Shown piece after piece: positions 1-10,865 of a stretch of 64,000 bases of DNA; position 1 is the stretch's first letter; every line of letters begins with the position of its first letter. The translations under genes were made by a program, and so were the position numbers. This DNA is from Saccharopolyspora spinosa NRRL 18395. Its GTDB lineage: Bacteria; Actinomycetota; Actinomycetes; Mycobacteriales; Pseudonocardiaceae. The notes below the pieces were generated by a model that was not told where the DNA came from, did no database searches, and worked only from the letters and a program-made list of their open reading frames with translations. The DNA is taken from positions 2,900,531-2,964,530 of the forward strand of contig NZ_GL877878.1 of the NCBI RefSeq assembly GCF_000194155.1. The letters are read 5' to 3'.

Positions 1-2
1 AG

Positions 3-884
3 GTGTCCAACGCGTCGGCTTACCTGGCGGAGATCGCGCCACCGGCAAAGCGGGGCCGCTACTCGGCCTTCTTCTACATCTCGACCGGTTCCGCGCTGCT
101 GGTCGCCTCGCTGCTCGGCTTCGCACTGACCGCGCTGCTCACCAAGGACCAGCTCACCGACTACGGCTGGCGGATCCCGTTCCTGATCGGCGGTGTGCTC
201 GGGGTGCTCGGCATCTGGCTACGCCGCACGCTCGAGGAGACCGAGCAGTTCGAGGACAACCGCACCAAGGCCAAGGCGCTGAAGAATCCACTGTGGATGA
301 CGCTGAAGCACCACCCCAAGGCGGTCGGCCAACTCGTCGGTTTCAGCATGCTGTCCACGTTGTGCTACTACACGTTCTTCAGCGCGCTGACCCCGTTCGC
401 GGTGCAGAACCGGCACGCCGACGCCACCGACGTGTTCCTTGCGCTGTCGATCGCCACCGCGTTGTTCATCGTGCTGCAGTACCCGATGGGTGCGCTGTCG
501 GACCGAATCGGCCGGAAGCCGCAGCTGCTGGTCTGGTCGGCGGCGATCGCGGTCCTGATCGTTCCGCTGTCCACATTGGTCGGCCCCGGACTGGGCGGGC
601 TGCTGGTGGTGTTCTGCGTCGGAGTCGCTTTGTACACGGCGATGACCTCGATCGCGCCGGCGATCATGTCGGAGCTTTTCCCGACCGAACTGCGCGGCCT
701 GGGCATCGGCGCCTGGTACAACCTCACCGTCGCGATCTTCGGCGGCACGGCGCCGCTGGTGATCCAGGCGCTCGCCCGTTACGAGCTGTCGACGATGTTC
801 TTCTGGTATATCGCCATCGGCGCGGCGGTCGCGTTCTTCGTGATCCGCACCCTCCCCGAAACCAAGGGCACCGAACTCCGCTGA
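3..884 (+). CDS. MFS transporter of the metabolite:H+ symporter (MHS) type, C-terminal part
   Basis: The gene runs in from before the window. The visible 293 residues cover the second part of a 12-helix major facilitator. It has about eight hydrophobic segments, a central loop (about residues 75-105), and the motif GALSDRIGRKP (about 162-172), which is the cytoplasmic MFS signature repeated in the second half. The ending LPETKG is typical of MHS-family symporters (ProP, ShiA, KgtP relatives), which import organic acids or osmolytes with protons. The substrate cannot be told. It converges on proB, with about 100 bp between the stops. The GTG at position 3 is only the first in-frame start seen, not the true start. 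Confidence 0.8.
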   Translation: MSNASAYLAEIAPPAKRGRYSAFFYISTGSALLVASLLGFALTALLTKDQLTDYGWRIPFLIGGVLGVLGIWLRRTLEETEQFEDNRTKAKALKNPLWMTLKHHPKAVGQLVGFSMLSTLCYYTFFSALTPFAVQNRHADATDVFLALSIATALFIVLQYPMGALSDRIGRKPQLLVWSAAIAVLIVPLSTLVGPGLGGLLVVFCVGVALYTAMTSIAPAIMSELFPTELRGLGIGAWYNLTVAIFGGTAPLVIQALARYELSTMFFWYIAIGAAVAFFVIRTLPETKGTELR

Positions 885-984
885 CCCCGACGGCTTGTGA
901 GTGAAGGGCAACTTTGACTGCAGGGTGTACAGCTACATGGTCGCCCAAAGGTGCCCGCCGCCCCGAAAACCCGTTGCGGGCTGC

Positions 985-2106
985 TCAGCGCAGCGGGACG
1001 AGGTCGTCGGCGTGGACCACCTCTCGGCGTTGTTCCGCCGGTAGCTCGTGCGTCGAGCGGCCGATCAGGTCCGGGAGTTCCGTCGCGTCGTAGGCGACGA
1101 CTCCGCGCGCCACCACCTTGCCCACCGGGTTGACCAGTTCGACCACGTCGCCGCCGTCGAAGGCACCCTCCACCGCCGTGACGCCCGCCGCGAGCAGGGA
1201 ACGGCGGCGCTTGACCACGGCCGCCACCGCACCGTCGTCCAACCACAGGCGGCCATTGGCTCCGGCGGCGTGCGCCAGCCAGAAGCGGCGGGCCGACAGC
1301 CTGCTGCCGGTCGCCGCGAACGCCGTGCCGACGTCGGCCGGACCGAGCGCGCGGTCGGCCAGCGCTGCCGAGGTCAGCAGCACGGGAATCCCCGAGGAGC
1401 AGGCGACCCTCGCCGCCTCCACCTTCGACGCCATGCCGCCGGTGCCCAAGCCGGACGCGCCGGTTCGACCCGCCCGCACGCCTTCCATGTCCGCGTCGCC
1501 GTTGATCTCGCGGATCGCGGAAGCGTCGCCGCGGCGCGGATCCCCGTCATACAGAGCGTCTACATCGGACAGCAGGACCAGCGCGTCCGCCCCCACCAGA
1601 TGGGACACCAACGCCGCCAGCCGGTCGTTGTCGCCGAAGCGGATCTCGTGCGTGGCGACCGTGTCGTTCTCGTTGACCACCGGCACCGCGCCGAGTCCGA
1701 GCAGCCGGTTCAGGGTGCGCTGCGCATTGCGGTAGTGGCCGCGGCGCACCACATCGTCCGCGGTGAGCAGCACCTGCCCGACCGTCAGGTCGTAGCGCGT
1801 GAAGGACTCCGCGTACGCGTGCGCCAAGGCCTGCTGGCCTACGCTCGCCGCGGCCTGCTGAGTCGCGAGGTCCTTCGGCCTGCGGCGCAGCCCCAGCGGC
1901 GCGATGCCCGCCGCGATCGCCCCGGACGACACCAGCACAACCTGGCCACCAGCGGCGACTCGCCGGGCCACGGTGTCGACCAGCGCCGCCAACCGCGCCG
2001 CGTCCAGGCCACCCTTCGTGGTGGTCAGCGACGACGACCCGACCTTCACGACAACGCGCTGCGCCGCCGCGACTGCCTTCCTGGTCGCCGAGAGCTGATC
2101 GCTCAC
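985..2106 (-). CDS. proB: Glutamate 5-kinase
   Basis: Phosphorylates glutamate with ATP to gamma-glutamyl phosphate, the first step of proline synthesis, in the cytosol. 373 aa is the usual length. The amino-acid kinase domain spans about 15-260: [10 protein letters not shown] at the N-terminus, NENDTV at 145-150, FGDNDRLAA at 157-165, LSDVDALY at 179-186 and GTGGMASK at 221-228. A C-terminal PUA domain (about 285-365) follows, as in full-length bacterial ProB. The start is GTG and overlaps the obgE stop by four bases (GTGA), so the two are translationally coupled. The order rplU-rpmA-obgE-proB is conserved in actinobacteria. Confidence 0.96.
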   Translation of the reverse strand: MSDQLSATRKAVAAAQRVVVKVGSSSLTTTKGGLDAARLAALVDTVARRVAAGGQVVLVSSGAIAAGIAPLGLRRRPKDLATQQAAASVGQQALAHAYAESFTRYDLTVGQVLLTADDVVRRGHYRNAQRTLNRLLGLGAVPVVNENDTVATHEIRFGDNDRLAALVSHLVGADALVLLSDVDALYDGDPRRGDASAIREINGDADMEGVRAGRTGASGLGTGGMASKVEAARVACSSGIPVLLTSAALADRALGPADVGTAFAATGSRLSARRFWLAHAAGANGRLWLDDGAVAAVVKRRRSLLAAGVTAVEGAFDGGDVVELVNPVGKVVARGVVAYDATELPDLIGRSTHELPAEQRREVVHADDLVPLR

Positions 2107-3581
2107 CGGCCTTCCTCCTCCTCGACGAACCGGCCGAACTCGTCCAGCGAGCTGCGGCGGGCTTTCTTCGCCGCCTTGCGGTCCGCTGCTGAGATCCGGT
2201 CCTCGTGGTCGATGCGCAGGTCGGTGCCGCGGCGGCCGAGCACGCCCGCGACCCCGGCCGGCGTGGACGGCTCCCAGTCGAAGGTCATGTTGCCGATGGT
2301 CACCTGGCTGCCGGGCTTAGCACCGCGCTTGGCCAGGGCTTCCTCCACACCGAGCTTCGCCAGCCGGTCGGCGAGGAACCCGATCGCTTCGTTGTTGCCG
2401 AAGTCGGTCTGCCGCACCCAGCGCTCCGGTTTCTCGCCGCGCACCACGAACGCGTCCTCGAACTCGGGATCGGGCTCGACGGTGAAGTTGCCGCTGTCCA
2501 CGGCCGTGGGCCGGACCACCACGCGCGCCGGCTCCGGCGGCGGCAGCTCCGCGCGGTAGCGCTCGACCTCGGCGGCCATCGCGAAACTGAGCTCGCGCAG
2601 CCCTTCGCGGGAGGCGGTGGACACCTCGAACACCGGCCAGCCGCGCGCGGCGACGTCCGCCTTGACCAGTTCGGCCAGCTCCTTGGCTTCCGGCACGTCC
2701 ATCTTGTTGAGCACGACCATGCGCGGGCGGGACGCCAGGTCCTGGCCGCCCTGCTCGGCCTTCAACGCCGGGGTGTACTGCGCCAGTTCGGTCTCCAGCG
2801 CGTCCACATCGGACAGCGGGTCGCGACCGGGTTCGAGCGTGGCGCAGTCCACCACGTGCACCAGGACCGCGCAGCGCTCGATGTGGCGCAGGAAGTCCAG
2901 GCCCAGCCCGCGGCCTTCGCTAGCACCCGGGATCAGGCCGGGCACGTCCGCCACGGTGAACACCGTCTCGCCCGCGGTGACCACGCCGAGGTTGGGCACC
3001 AGCGTGGTGAACGGGTAGTCGGCGATCTTCGGCCGCGCCGCGGAAAGCACCGAGATCAGCGACGACTTGCCCGCCGATGGGAATCCGACGAGGCCGACGT
3101 CGGCGACCGACTTCAGCTCCAGCACCAGCTCGGACTGCTCCCCCGGCTCGCCGAGGAGCGCGAAGCCCGGCGCCTTGCGAGCCTTGGACGCCAGCGCCGC
3201 GTTGCCCAGCCCGCCACGACCACCGGCGGCAGCGACGAACGTGGTGCCCGCGCCGACCAGGTCGGCCAGCACCTCACCGGCCGCGGTCAGCACCACTGTG
3301 CCGTCCGGGACCGGAAGGACCAGGTCTCCGCCCTGCGCGCCGTTGCGCATGCTGCCCTGGCCCGGCTTGCCGTTGGCCGCGCGGGCGTTCGGGCGGTAGT
3401 GGAAGTCCAGCAGCGTGTGCACGTTGGGGTCCACGACGAGCTGGACGTCGCCGCCCTTGCCGCCGTTGCCGCCATCCGGACCGCCCAGCGGCTTGAACTT
3501 CTCCCGGTGCACCGAGGCGCAGCCATGCCCGCCGTCGCCTGCCGCGACGTGGATGGTCACGCGGTCAACGAACCGCGACAC
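2103..3581 (-). CDS. obgE: GTPase Obg/CgtA
   Basis: Ribosome-associated essential GTPase linked to 50S assembly and stress control. The glycine-rich Obg fold is at 1-160 ([20 protein letters not shown]). The G domain has P-loop GFPSAGKSS at 166-174, DVPG at 212-215 and NKMD at 292-295. The C-terminal OCT domain (about 350-430) is followed by a charged tail, as in actinobacterial forms (492 aa). It is downstream of rpmA, with a strong hairpin in the 225-bp gap, so it may be partly uncoupled from the ribosomal protein genes. It overlaps proB by four bases. Confidence 0.96.
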   Translation of the reverse strand: MSRFVDRVTIHVAAGDGGHGCASVHREKFKPLGGPDGGNGGKGGDVQLVVDPNVHTLLDFHYRPNARAANGKPGQGSMRNGAQGGDLVLPVPDGTVVLTAAGEVLADLVGAGTTFVAAAGGRGGLGNAALASKARKAPGFALLGEPGEQSELVLELKSVADVGLVGFPSAGKSSLISVLSAARPKIADYPFTTLVPNLGVVTAGETVFTVADVPGLIPGASEGRGLGLDFLRHIERCAVLVHVVDCATLEPGRDPLSDVDALETELAQYTPALKAEQGGQDLASRPRMVVLNKMDVPEAKELAELVKADVAARGWPVFEVSTASREGLRELSFAMAAEVERYRAELPPPEPARVVVRPTAVDSGNFTVEPDPEFEDAFVVRGEKPERWVRQTDFGNNEAIGFLADRLAKLGVEEALAKRGAKPGSQVTIGNMTFDWEPSTPAGVAGVLGRRGTDLRIDHEDRISAADRKAAKKARRSSLDEFGRFVEEEEGR

Positions 3582-3740
3582 GAATGCCTCCAGGAAAACT
3601 CCGGCCGAGCCCGGCCCGGCGAAAACGGTCTTAGCGCTCCGCGCGTGCGAACCAGGGGCGCACGAACGTCACCTACCTCGATGGTGCCGCGCGGGGCGCG
3701 ATGTTGCCGTGGGGCGTGACCACCCGCACAACGCAAACGA

Positions 3741-3777
3741 CGAGGGGCGGGCCGGACTAGCCGGACCCGCCCCTCGT
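3741..3777 (-). terminator. Hairpin between rpmA and obgE
   Basis: An 11-bp perfect stem (CGAGGGGCGGG/CCCGCCCCTCG) is extended by CCGG/CCGG with a one-base bulge, around the loop ACTAG. It is followed on the minus strand by a moderately T-rich run. It fits a terminator or attenuator after rplU-rpmA. Confidence 0.7.
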
Positions 3778-3806
3778 CGGGAAGTACTTCGCAGCCGAGA
3801 GCCGGG

Positions 3807-4064
3807 TCAGGCCTCGGCCGGCAGCACGCTGACGGCCTTGCGGCCGCGGTAACGTCCGAACTGGACAGTGCCAGCGGACAGCGCGAACAGGGTGTCGTCG
3901 TTACCCCGCCCGACGTTGAGGCCGGGGTGGAACTTGGTGCCCCGCTGCCGGATCAGGATCTCGCCGGCCTTGACGACCTGGCCGCCGTAGCGCTTCACCC
4001 CGAGGTACTTGGGGTTCGAGTCGCGGCCGTTCCGAGAGCTGGATGCGCCCTTCTTGTGTGCCAT
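3807..4064 (-). CDS. rpmA: 50S ribosomal protein L27
   Basis: 85 aa, full length for L27. It begins [16 protein letters not shown] and contains the conserved KRYGGQ and the tract [11 protein letters not shown]. The flexible N-terminus of L27 reaches toward the peptidyl transferase centre. There is no Firmicutes-type cleaved leader peptide. It lies 14 bp downstream of rplU and is surely co-transcribed with it. Confidence 0.97.
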   Translation of the reverse strand: MAHKKGASSSRNGRDSNPKYLGVKRYGGQVVKAGEILIRQRGTKFHPGLNVGRGNDDTLFALSAGTVQFGRYRGRKAVSVLPAEA

Positions 4065-4078
4065 GACTACTCAGGTCC

Positions 4079-4387
4079 TCACTTCGTGATGCCGGTGACC
4101 TCAACGCGGGTCAGCTTCTGCCGGTGACCCTGGCGCTTGTGGTAGCCGGTCTTGTTCTTGAACTTGTGGATGCGGATCTTGGGGCCCTTGGTCTGCTCGA
4201 CCAGCTTGCCGGTCACCGACACCTTGGCCAGCGCGTCGGCGTCGGTCGTGACCTCAGAGCCATCGACGACCAGAAGCGCCGGGAAACTGACCTCGGAGCC
4301 CAGCTCGCCCTCGAGCTTCTCGACCTCGACGACGTCCCCGACAGCCACCTTGTACTGCTTGCCGCCGGTTTTGACGATCGCGTACAT
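4079..4387 (-). CDS. rplU: 50S ribosomal protein L21
   Basis: 102 aa, the standard length. It starts [20 protein letters not shown] and ends with the conserved [16 protein letters not shown] region. L21 binds 23S rRNA in the large subunit. An AGGAGA ribosome-binding site lies about 11 nt before the ATG. First gene of rplU-rpmA. In many actinobacteria rne is directly upstream; here about 11 kb separates them. Confidence 0.97.
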   Translation of the reverse strand: MYAIVKTGGKQYKVAVGDVVEVEKLEGELGSEVSFPALLVVDGSEVTTDADALAKVSVTGKLVEQTKGPKIRIHKFKNKTGYHKRQGHRQKLTRVEVTGITK

Positions 4388-4805
4388 GAGTCGGAAGTCT
4401 CCTGCTGCTCGGTTTCGCTACTTCACCAGGTCTGCGGCGGACGTCCACCTCGACCGCGCGGGGCGAGGATTCCTACCACGCCGCCGGTGCAGCGCCTCGG
4501 TGGGTTCCTGTCTCGGCAGCCGAGCCGCACGGGCGACCGCATTCGAAACAGGCGTTTAATCTCTCCGCCCGTCCGGCGGCGAGAAGTTCTCATCCATCAT
4601 ACAGACCGCGTTCCCAACCCCGATCGACCGGGGCCGCAACTGCGGGAAGGACCCGGCCGTGGAGGCCGGAGACGGACGAGCCGCGGCAGCATACGACCAC
4701 CGGATCCCCGTGGTCAAATCCAGCCACCTGACGTTGGAAGGTGCCGGGCCCTGACCTGCGCTTGCTAACGTGAGTCGCTTATTGATTCGGATCTGGGGAC
4801 AAAGC
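4388..4805. other. Divergent intergenic region upstream of rplU and the envelope cluster
   Basis: About 420 bp between two divergent starts. It must hold the rplU promoter (minus) and that of the envelope cluster (plus). No convincing -35/-10 pair, leader RNA or operator could be assigned by eye. Open frames here lack coding character. Confidence 0.5.
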
Positions 4806-6506
4806 GTGACAGACATCGCATCCGACACGAACCGGGGCGAACGCGCCACCCCCGAAGCCCCCGTTCCAGGCCTCGTGCGGCGGTTCGGCCCCCTGCTCCT
4901 CGGCCTGTCGGCGCTCGTTCCGCCGCTGATGATGCTTCGGGAAGTGCTGCGCTACCCGCAGATGCACTTCTACGACTACTGGTGGGTCCTCCTCGACATC
5001 ACCAACGACGACGGGTCGCTGCGCCCGGAGGCACTGTTCGGGTTCCGCAACGAGCACCCGTTCGTGTTGCCCAGCCTGCTGTTCTGGCTCAGCGCCCGGT
5101 ACGGGCACGGGCTCAACCAGCCGCTGGGGCTGCTGATCATCGTCTTCGGCGTCGTGTCCGTGCTGCTCGTGTGGACGATGCTGCCGAAGTCGCTGAACCC
5201 GTGGCAGCGGGCCGGGCTGGTGGCGGCGACCTCGACGCTGGTTTTCAACCCGCACGGCATCCACAACTACGTGCGCTCGATGAGCGGGGCGTCGTGGATC
5301 CTCGCGCTGATGCTGGTGCTCGCGGCGCTGCTGGCGATGCAGCGGGAGCACCGGGTGCTGGCGATCGTGTTCGGGTTGCTGGCGTCGATCAGCTACGGCA
5401 CGTCCTTCGCGGTGTGGCCGGCGCTGGCCCTGGTGGCCTTGCTGCGCGGCGACCGTCGCCGCTCGATCGCGGCCCCGACGGTGGTCGGGGTGCTCGTAGT
5501 GGCGTCTTGGCTGGTGCTGCGCGGCCCGCAGGGCGGAGGCGGCAGCTCGCCGACCGACGATCCTGCGCAGGCGCTGCTCGCCGGGCTGAGCATGCTCGGC
5601 ATGGTGTGGACCGGCACCGAACCGGCGATCGCGCTGATCGCGGGCGTGGCGGGTCTCGCGGTGCTCGCGCTGCACGTCCGGCAGACCGCAGAAGAACGTC
5701 GCAGTGCCGCTCCTTGGTGGGGCCTGGCGATCTACGCGGTGGGGTGCGCGGCGATGATCTCCGGTTCGCGCGCCGCGTTCGGCGAGGCCGCCGGGTTGCA
5801 GAGCCGGTACAACAGCATGACCGCCGCACTGTGGATCGCGGTGCTGGTGATCGTGGTCGCCTGGCCGCGTTGGCCGAAGATCCGCACCGTCGCGGTCGCG
5901 GGCACGGTGCTGGCCACCGTAGCCCTGGGCGCCCCGATGGCGCAGAGCGTGCGGGCCGATGCGCCGAATCAGAACCTGCTGGCCATCGCCGCGCGCATCG
6001 GTCACCCCGACGCGTTCGAGGACCGGTTCCCCGAACCGGACCGGCTGCTGCCGCGGCTGCAGGCCCTCGGGCACTACCCGTTCTCCGGCGAGTTCACGCT
6101 GGGCTGCCCCGACGGCGTGGAGATCGGCGACCGGGTCAGCACCGCGGACTGGCGGGCCCCCAGCGTCGGCGCGCTGCGGGAGCCCCGGCCGGACGGCCGC
6201 GACGTAGTGCTCAACGTGGAGACCGACCAAGTCCAGGGCGGCGCGCGGATGCTCAAGGGCTGGGCCATCTCCGGGATCGAACGCGCCGAGTGCATCGCCG
6301 TGCTCGACCAGACTGACACGGTCGTCGGCGGCGGGGTGGTCGACATCCCGCGCTCGGACGCGGAAGCCCAGACGCCCGGCATCGAGATCGGGCTCGGCTT
6401 CGAGGCGGTCGCCCCCGCGCAGCCCGGGCTGCTGCGCGTCGCCTTCCACTTCCCCGACGGCTGGTGGATCCGGCCCCTCACGGAAAGTCCGCAGGTCAAG
6501 CCATGA
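4806..6506 (+). CDS. Polytopic membrane protein of an envelope-glycan cluster
   Basis: About 566 aa. The preferred start is GTG at 4806, with GGGGAC just upstream; an in-frame GTG at 4770 has no ribosome-binding site. The N-terminal two thirds carry about 9-10 hydrophobic helices, with FYDYWWV and FRNEHPF after the first one. The remainder (from about residue 390) is a soluble, probably extracytoplasmic domain. The layout resembles GT-C-type or GtrA-associated membrane proteins, but no catalytic motif was recognised, so no activity is assigned. The stop overlaps the next start (ATGA), which places it in one operon with a polyprenyl-phosphate glycosyltransferase. Confidence 0.75.
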   Translation: MTDIASDTNRGERATPEAPVPGLVRRFGPLLLGLSALVPPLMMLREVLRYPQMHFYDYWWVLLDITNDDGSLRPEALFGFRNEHPFVLPSLLFWLSARYGHGLNQPLGLLIIVFGVVSVLLVWTMLPKSLNPWQRAGLVAATSTLVFNPHGIHNYVRSMSGASWILALMLVLAALLAMQREHRVLAIVFGLLASISYGTSFAVWPALALVALLRGDRRRSIAAPTVVGVLVVASWLVLRGPQGGGGSSPTDDPAQALLAGLSMLGMVWTGTEPAIALIAGVAGLAVLALHVRQTAEERRSAAPWWGLAIYAVGCAAMISGSRAAFGEAAGLQSRYNSMTAALWIAVLVIVVAWPRWPKIRTVAVAGTVLATVALGAPMAQSVRADAPNQNLLAIAARIGHPDAFEDRFPEPDRLLPRLQALGHYPFSGEFTLGCPDGVEIGDRVSTADWRAPSVGALREPRPDGRDVVLNVETDQVQGGARMLKGWAISGIERAECIAVLDQTDTVVGGGVVDIPRSDAEAQTPGIEIGLGFEAVAPAQPGLLRVAFHFPDGWWIRPLTESPQVKP

Positions 6507-7489
6507 CAGATGCCGCACCGGAAGTCGAGGTCTCGCTGCTCGCCCCGGCCAAGAACGAACGCGAGAACCTGCCCCGGCTGTTCGCCGAGATCCGCGATGC
6601 GATGCAGGAGCAGCACCGGACGTGGGAGCTGCTGGTCGTCGACGACGGCAGCACCGACGACAGCTGGCAGGTGATCGCGGAGCAGGCCCGGCAGGACCCC
6701 CGGTTCCGCGGCATCCGGCTGCGGCGCAACTTCGGCAAGGCCGCTGCGCTGGCCGCCGGGGTCGCCGAGGTCCGCGGGAAGTTATTGGTCACGCTCGACG
6801 CCGACCTGCAGGACGATCCCGCCGAGATCCCGCGGCTGCTCGCGGAGCTCGACAACGGGGCCGACCTCATCAGCGGGCACAAGGCGCAACGGCAGGACCC
6901 GCTGGGCAAGCGGCTGCCGTCGAAGGTGTTCAACTGGGTCACCGGGCTGATCACCGGCCTGAAGCTGGCGGACCACAACTGCGGGCTCAAGGCGGCGCGG
7001 ACCGAGGTCTACCGGCGCGTGCCGCTGTACGGGGAGCTGCACCGCTACATCCCCGCGCTGGCGCACCAGCTCGGCTACCGGGTCCGCGAGCTCGCCGTGC
7101 ACCACCGGCCGCGGGTGCACGGCAAGTCCAACTACGGGCTCGAGCGGTACGTGCGCGGCGCCCTGGACTTGCTCACGGTCGTCGCGCTCACCCGCTACGG
7201 GCGGCGCCCGGCGCACCTGTTCGGCGGGCTCGGGTTGCTGGCCGGGACGATCGGCACGCTGATCCTGCTCTACCTGAGCGGGGTGTGGCTGTTCACCGAC
7301 CAGTCGATCGGCACCCGCCCGCTGCTGACGCTGGGGATCCTGCTGGAGATCTTCGCGGTGCAGATGATCTCCGTCGGTCTGCTCGCCGAGCTGGTGCTGC
7401 ACCGGACCGGGCGGGGCCGGGACGTGGACGTGCTGGTGGCCGACCAGACGACGAACGCGAGCCCGGCTCAGTCCGGTAAGTCGCCGTGA
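6503..7489 (+). CDS. GT2 polyprenyl-phosphate glycosyltransferase (DPM1/GtrB-like)
   Basis: About 328 aa from the ATG that overlaps the previous stop. The GT-A domain has VVDDGSTDDS, RNFGKAAALAAG and DADLQDDP (the DXD metal site), and a later HRPRVHGKSNYG segment typical of DPM1/GtrB enzymes. Two C-terminal hydrophobic helices (about 235-300) anchor it. Such enzymes move a sugar from a nucleotide donor to polyprenyl phosphate at the inner membrane face. The product would feed a membrane GT-C enzyme, possibly one encoded here. The sugar is not predictable. Confidence 0.88.
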   Translation: MTDAAPEVEVSLLAPAKNERENLPRLFAEIRDAMQEQHRTWELLVVDDGSTDDSWQVIAEQARQDPRFRGIRLRRNFGKAAALAAGVAEVRGKLLVTLDADLQDDPAEIPRLLAELDNGADLISGHKAQRQDPLGKRLPSKVFNWVTGLITGLKLADHNCGLKAARTEVYRRVPLYGELHRYIPALAHQLGYRVRELAVHHRPRVHGKSNYGLERYVRGALDLLTVVALTRYGRRPAHLFGGLGLLAGTIGTLILLYLSGVWLFTDQSIGTRPLLTLGILLEIFAVQMISVGLLAELVLHRTGRGRDVDVLVADQTTNASPAQSGKSP

Positions 7490-7526
7490 GTGTCCTCGGC
7501 GCTGTGCCACCCAGCAGTACTCACGG
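7484..7526. terminator. CCGTGAGT...ACTCACGG hairpin after the GT2 gene
   Basis: 8-bp perfect arms CCGTGAGT and ACTCACGG enclose a 27-nt loop and overlap the stop codon of the GT2 gene. It is a member of a repeated family in this window (see findings). Terminator function is inferred from its position. Confidence 0.45.
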
Positions 7527-7633
7527 GTTCTGACCAGCGGGAACACAGGGCGCTGCGGGTATGCAGAAGCGGCCCGGCGAACACGCGAGGGGTGCGCACA
7601 ACTACGGTCGATCACCGGCCGTATGGTCTCCCC

Positions 7634-10600
7634 GTGCACCCTGAGTCGGCGAAGAAACTTCGGCTGTACGCCTCGCTGCTCGGGCTCGTCGGCACCGTGC
7701 TGGCGTTGCTCGTGCCTTTCCTACCTGTCAACCACGATGTGGTGACACTACGGTGGCCAACCGCGGAAGGCACCAAGTCGGTGTCCGCGCCGTTGGTCGC
7801 CTATTCGCCGCTGTGGCTGGACGCGGAGGTGCCGTGCGCTGCCGCGCACGGCCTGGACGCGCGCACCGCGGGGCCGGCAATCCTGTTGAGCACCAACCCG
7901 CCGTCATCGGACTACGGCAAGCTGACCGGGCTGACGTTGCAGGTCGACAACGGCCAAGCCGCGCTTTACTCCAAGGGCCAGCAGGTGAGCACCGTGCCGC
8001 TGCCGGCCGGTGACTGCGCCATCAACATCCGCGCCGACGCCTCCGGCACCACCGCCGGGATCGGCAAGCAGGTGTGGGCCCGCGTTCTCGGCGACCAGCG
8101 CCCCCAGCTGACCGGCATCTACTCGTCGCTGGACAACACCGTCGACGACGTGCGCGGCCTGTCCTTCGAGTCAGCAGCTATGCAACGCCGCTCAAGCTCG
8201 TGGTGATCGCCTTGACCATCGCGGCGTTCATCGGCTCCGTGATCTGCCTGCGGCGGCTGGACGTGCGCGCCGGACGGCGTCCGCCGCGGCTGGCCCCGCG
8301 CGGCTGGTGGAAGCCGACCTTCCGCGATGCGGCGGTGTGCGCAGCGCTGGTCGTGTGGTGGTTGATCGGCGCGATGACCTCCGACGACGGCTATGTGCTG
8401 AGCATGGTGCGGTCGGCGCAGAGCGCTGGGTACATCAGCAACTACTACCGCTGGTTCGCCAACCCGGAATCGCCGTTCGGCTGGTTCTACGAGTTCTACG
8501 CGCTGTGGGTGCAGGTGTCGACGGCGACGCCGTGGGTGCGGTTGCCCGCGCTGCTGATGGGCATCGTGAGCTGGCTGCTGATCAGCCGCGAGGTGCTGCC
8601 GCGGCTCGGCCAGCAGGTGCGGCGCAGCAACGCCGCCGGCTGGGCCGCCGCCGCGGTGTTCCTAGCGTTCTGGCTGCCCTACAACAACGGGCTCCGCGCC
8701 GAGCCGGTCGTGGTGCTGTTCTCACTGCTGGCGCTGTGCGCCGTGGAGCGTGCCGTCGCGACCGGGCGGCTGATGCCCGCCGCGCTGGGCTTGGTCGGCG
8801 CCGCGTTGTCGGTGGGCGTCAACCCACACGGCCTCGTCGCGGTGCTGCCCTACATCGCCGCGGTGAAGCCGCTGTTCCTGTTGGTGCGCAAGCGGGCGCA
8901 GGAATTCGGCTGGGTGCCGGTGCTGGCGCCGATCTCCGCTTCCGGGTTCGTGATCCTGACGCTGCTGTTCTACGACCAGACGTGGCAGTCGGTCATGGAC
9001 GCGATGGAGCTCAAGACCACCTTCGGTCCGAACGGCCGCTGGTACGAGGAACTCAACCGCTACAGCCTGCTGTTCAGCCAGAGTCCGGACGGTTCGCTGA
9101 CCCGCCGGTTCCCGGTGCTGCTGGTGATCCTGTGCCTGACGACCTGCGCTGTGGTGCTGCTGCGGCGTGGCCGCATCCGTGGCGCTGCGCTCGGCTCGAG
9201 CCGACGGCTGCTCGCGGTCACCGCGCTGTGCTTCGCCGTGCTGGCCCTGACCCCCACCAAGCACACCCACCATTTCGGCATCTTCGCCGCATTCGGTGGT
9301 GCGCTGGCCGCGCTGACTGCGTTGGCGACCAGCACCACCGTGCTGCGCTCCCGGCGCAACCGGGCGGCCTTCGTCGCAGGGCTGATGGTGATCCTGGCGT
9401 TCGCCTCCACCGGTCCGAACGCCTGGTGGTACGTCTCGGGCTGGGGCATCCCTTGGTTCGACAAACCGCCGTCGATCAGCGGGCACCAGTTCAGCACGCT
9501 GTTCCTGGTATTCGCCGGGATCGCGGGCGTCATCGCGCTGATCGAGCACCTGCGGATCGACGAGAACAACCCGAAGATCGTCGATGAGCGCTGGGACAGC
9601 CCGGAGAAGCGCAGCCGGGCGCTGCGGCTCGGGACCGCGCCGCTATCGGTGCTGTGCGCGCTCATGGTGTTCGGCGAGGTTTCGGCGTTCGGCAAGGCCA
9701 TCCAGGAGCGCGGCGACAGCTACAGCCTGTCCACGGACAACATCAAGCAGCTCACCGGGACCAGCTGCGGCTTGTCGGACTACATCGGGGTGGAGACCGA
9801 TCCGCAGGCCAGCGTCCTGCCGGTGTCGCCCGAGCAGCCCGCCGTGGCCGCGCCGACTAAGAACTCCGACGTGCCGGTGCCGCCGCGCCGCTTGGCCGAT
9901 CGGGAGACCGCCGAGCAGTACCTCCAGCCCAAGCAGGTCGGCTTCACCCGGCCGGGCGTGCCCCCGAGCGACGGTGCCGATCCGGATTCGCCGAACTGGA
10001 AGCCGCCGCACCAGTTCGGCGGCGACAACGCCCCGGTGTGGGGCAGCTTCGACGAGGCCGGCACGAACACCGGCGAGTTGCGCACTCCCTGGTATGACCT
10101 GCCGGAGTCGGCCCGCAACGGCGAGGTGCCGGTGGCCGTGAGCCTGGCGGGCGCGGAGACCGGGGCGAACTTCGTGGTCCTCGAATTCGGTAAGGACACC
10201 GACCGGGGCTTCCAGGTCACCGGCCGCTACACCGTGGCGCAGGGGCCGCCGCCCGGGTGGCGGGACCACCGCTACATGCTCGGCGCCGAAGCCGAGGGCG
10301 CGACGAAGATGCGGCTGGTCGCGGTCGACCAGGCGCTGGGCCGTGAGGGCTGGCTCGCGGTGACCGCGCCGCGGGTGCCCAAGCTGACGAACATGACCGA
10401 GGTCATCGGCGGCAGCGCGACGTTCGTCGAGTGGCCCGCCGCGCTGGTGCATCCCTGCCTGCGGATTTCCGGGCTGTACAACGGGATCGCGGAGATGCCG
10501 CAGTTCCGGGTGTCGGCAGGCGAGGAGGTCCGGGACATCGGCGAGGGCTGGTCGTCGCCGGATGCCGGCGGGCCGTTCGGCTGGTTGACCGTGGCGTCCA

Positions 10601-10842
10601 GCGTCCGAGAGCTGCCGACGTACCTGCGCAACGATCCGCAGCAGGACTGGGGTTCGCTGTTCGTGGTGCACCCGTACGAGGCGGATGCGCTGCCCGCGCA
10701 GGCGGCGATGGAGGTGCACTCCGAAACTCACTGGGGCACCTGGTCGCCGGGGCCGCTGACGCAGTCCGTGGAGCTGCCGGGTGACATGCCCAGCTCCGAC
10801 GACCGCACCGACATCCCCACCTTCGACGACGAGCAGGACTGA
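7634..10842 (+). pseudogene. Arabinosyltransferase Emb (GT53), interrupted by a frameshift
   Basis: Builds the arabinan of arabinogalactan from decaprenyl-phosphoryl arabinose outside the membrane. The N-terminal part (GTG at 7634; TATGGT 6 nt before it suggests a leaderless mRNA) reads through the first helix and the first periplasmic domain to about 8170. The rest reads in another frame from about 8172 to 10842. It has SDDGY (catalytic Asp pair, near 8383), LTPTKHTHHFG and the C-terminal carbohydrate-binding region (HPCLRISGLYNG). At the junction ...GLSFE runs into SSYATPLK, and a few residues normally between them are missing, so a deletion of 3n+1 nt fits. No second emb gene is in this window. 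If it is the only copy, a sequence error is more likely than true loss. Confidence 0.85.
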
Positions 10843-10865
10843 CCCCGGGCGGGCGTTTTCGATCC

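Noticed and set aside
4779..6518. 579-codon frame opposite the membrane protein
   Set aside because: His/Arg/Gln-rich shadow of a hydrophobic coding sequence.
7490..8206. A separate 238-codon gene after the GT2 gene
   Set aside because: From 7634 it is the N-terminus of the arabinosyltransferase; the part before that lacks coding character.
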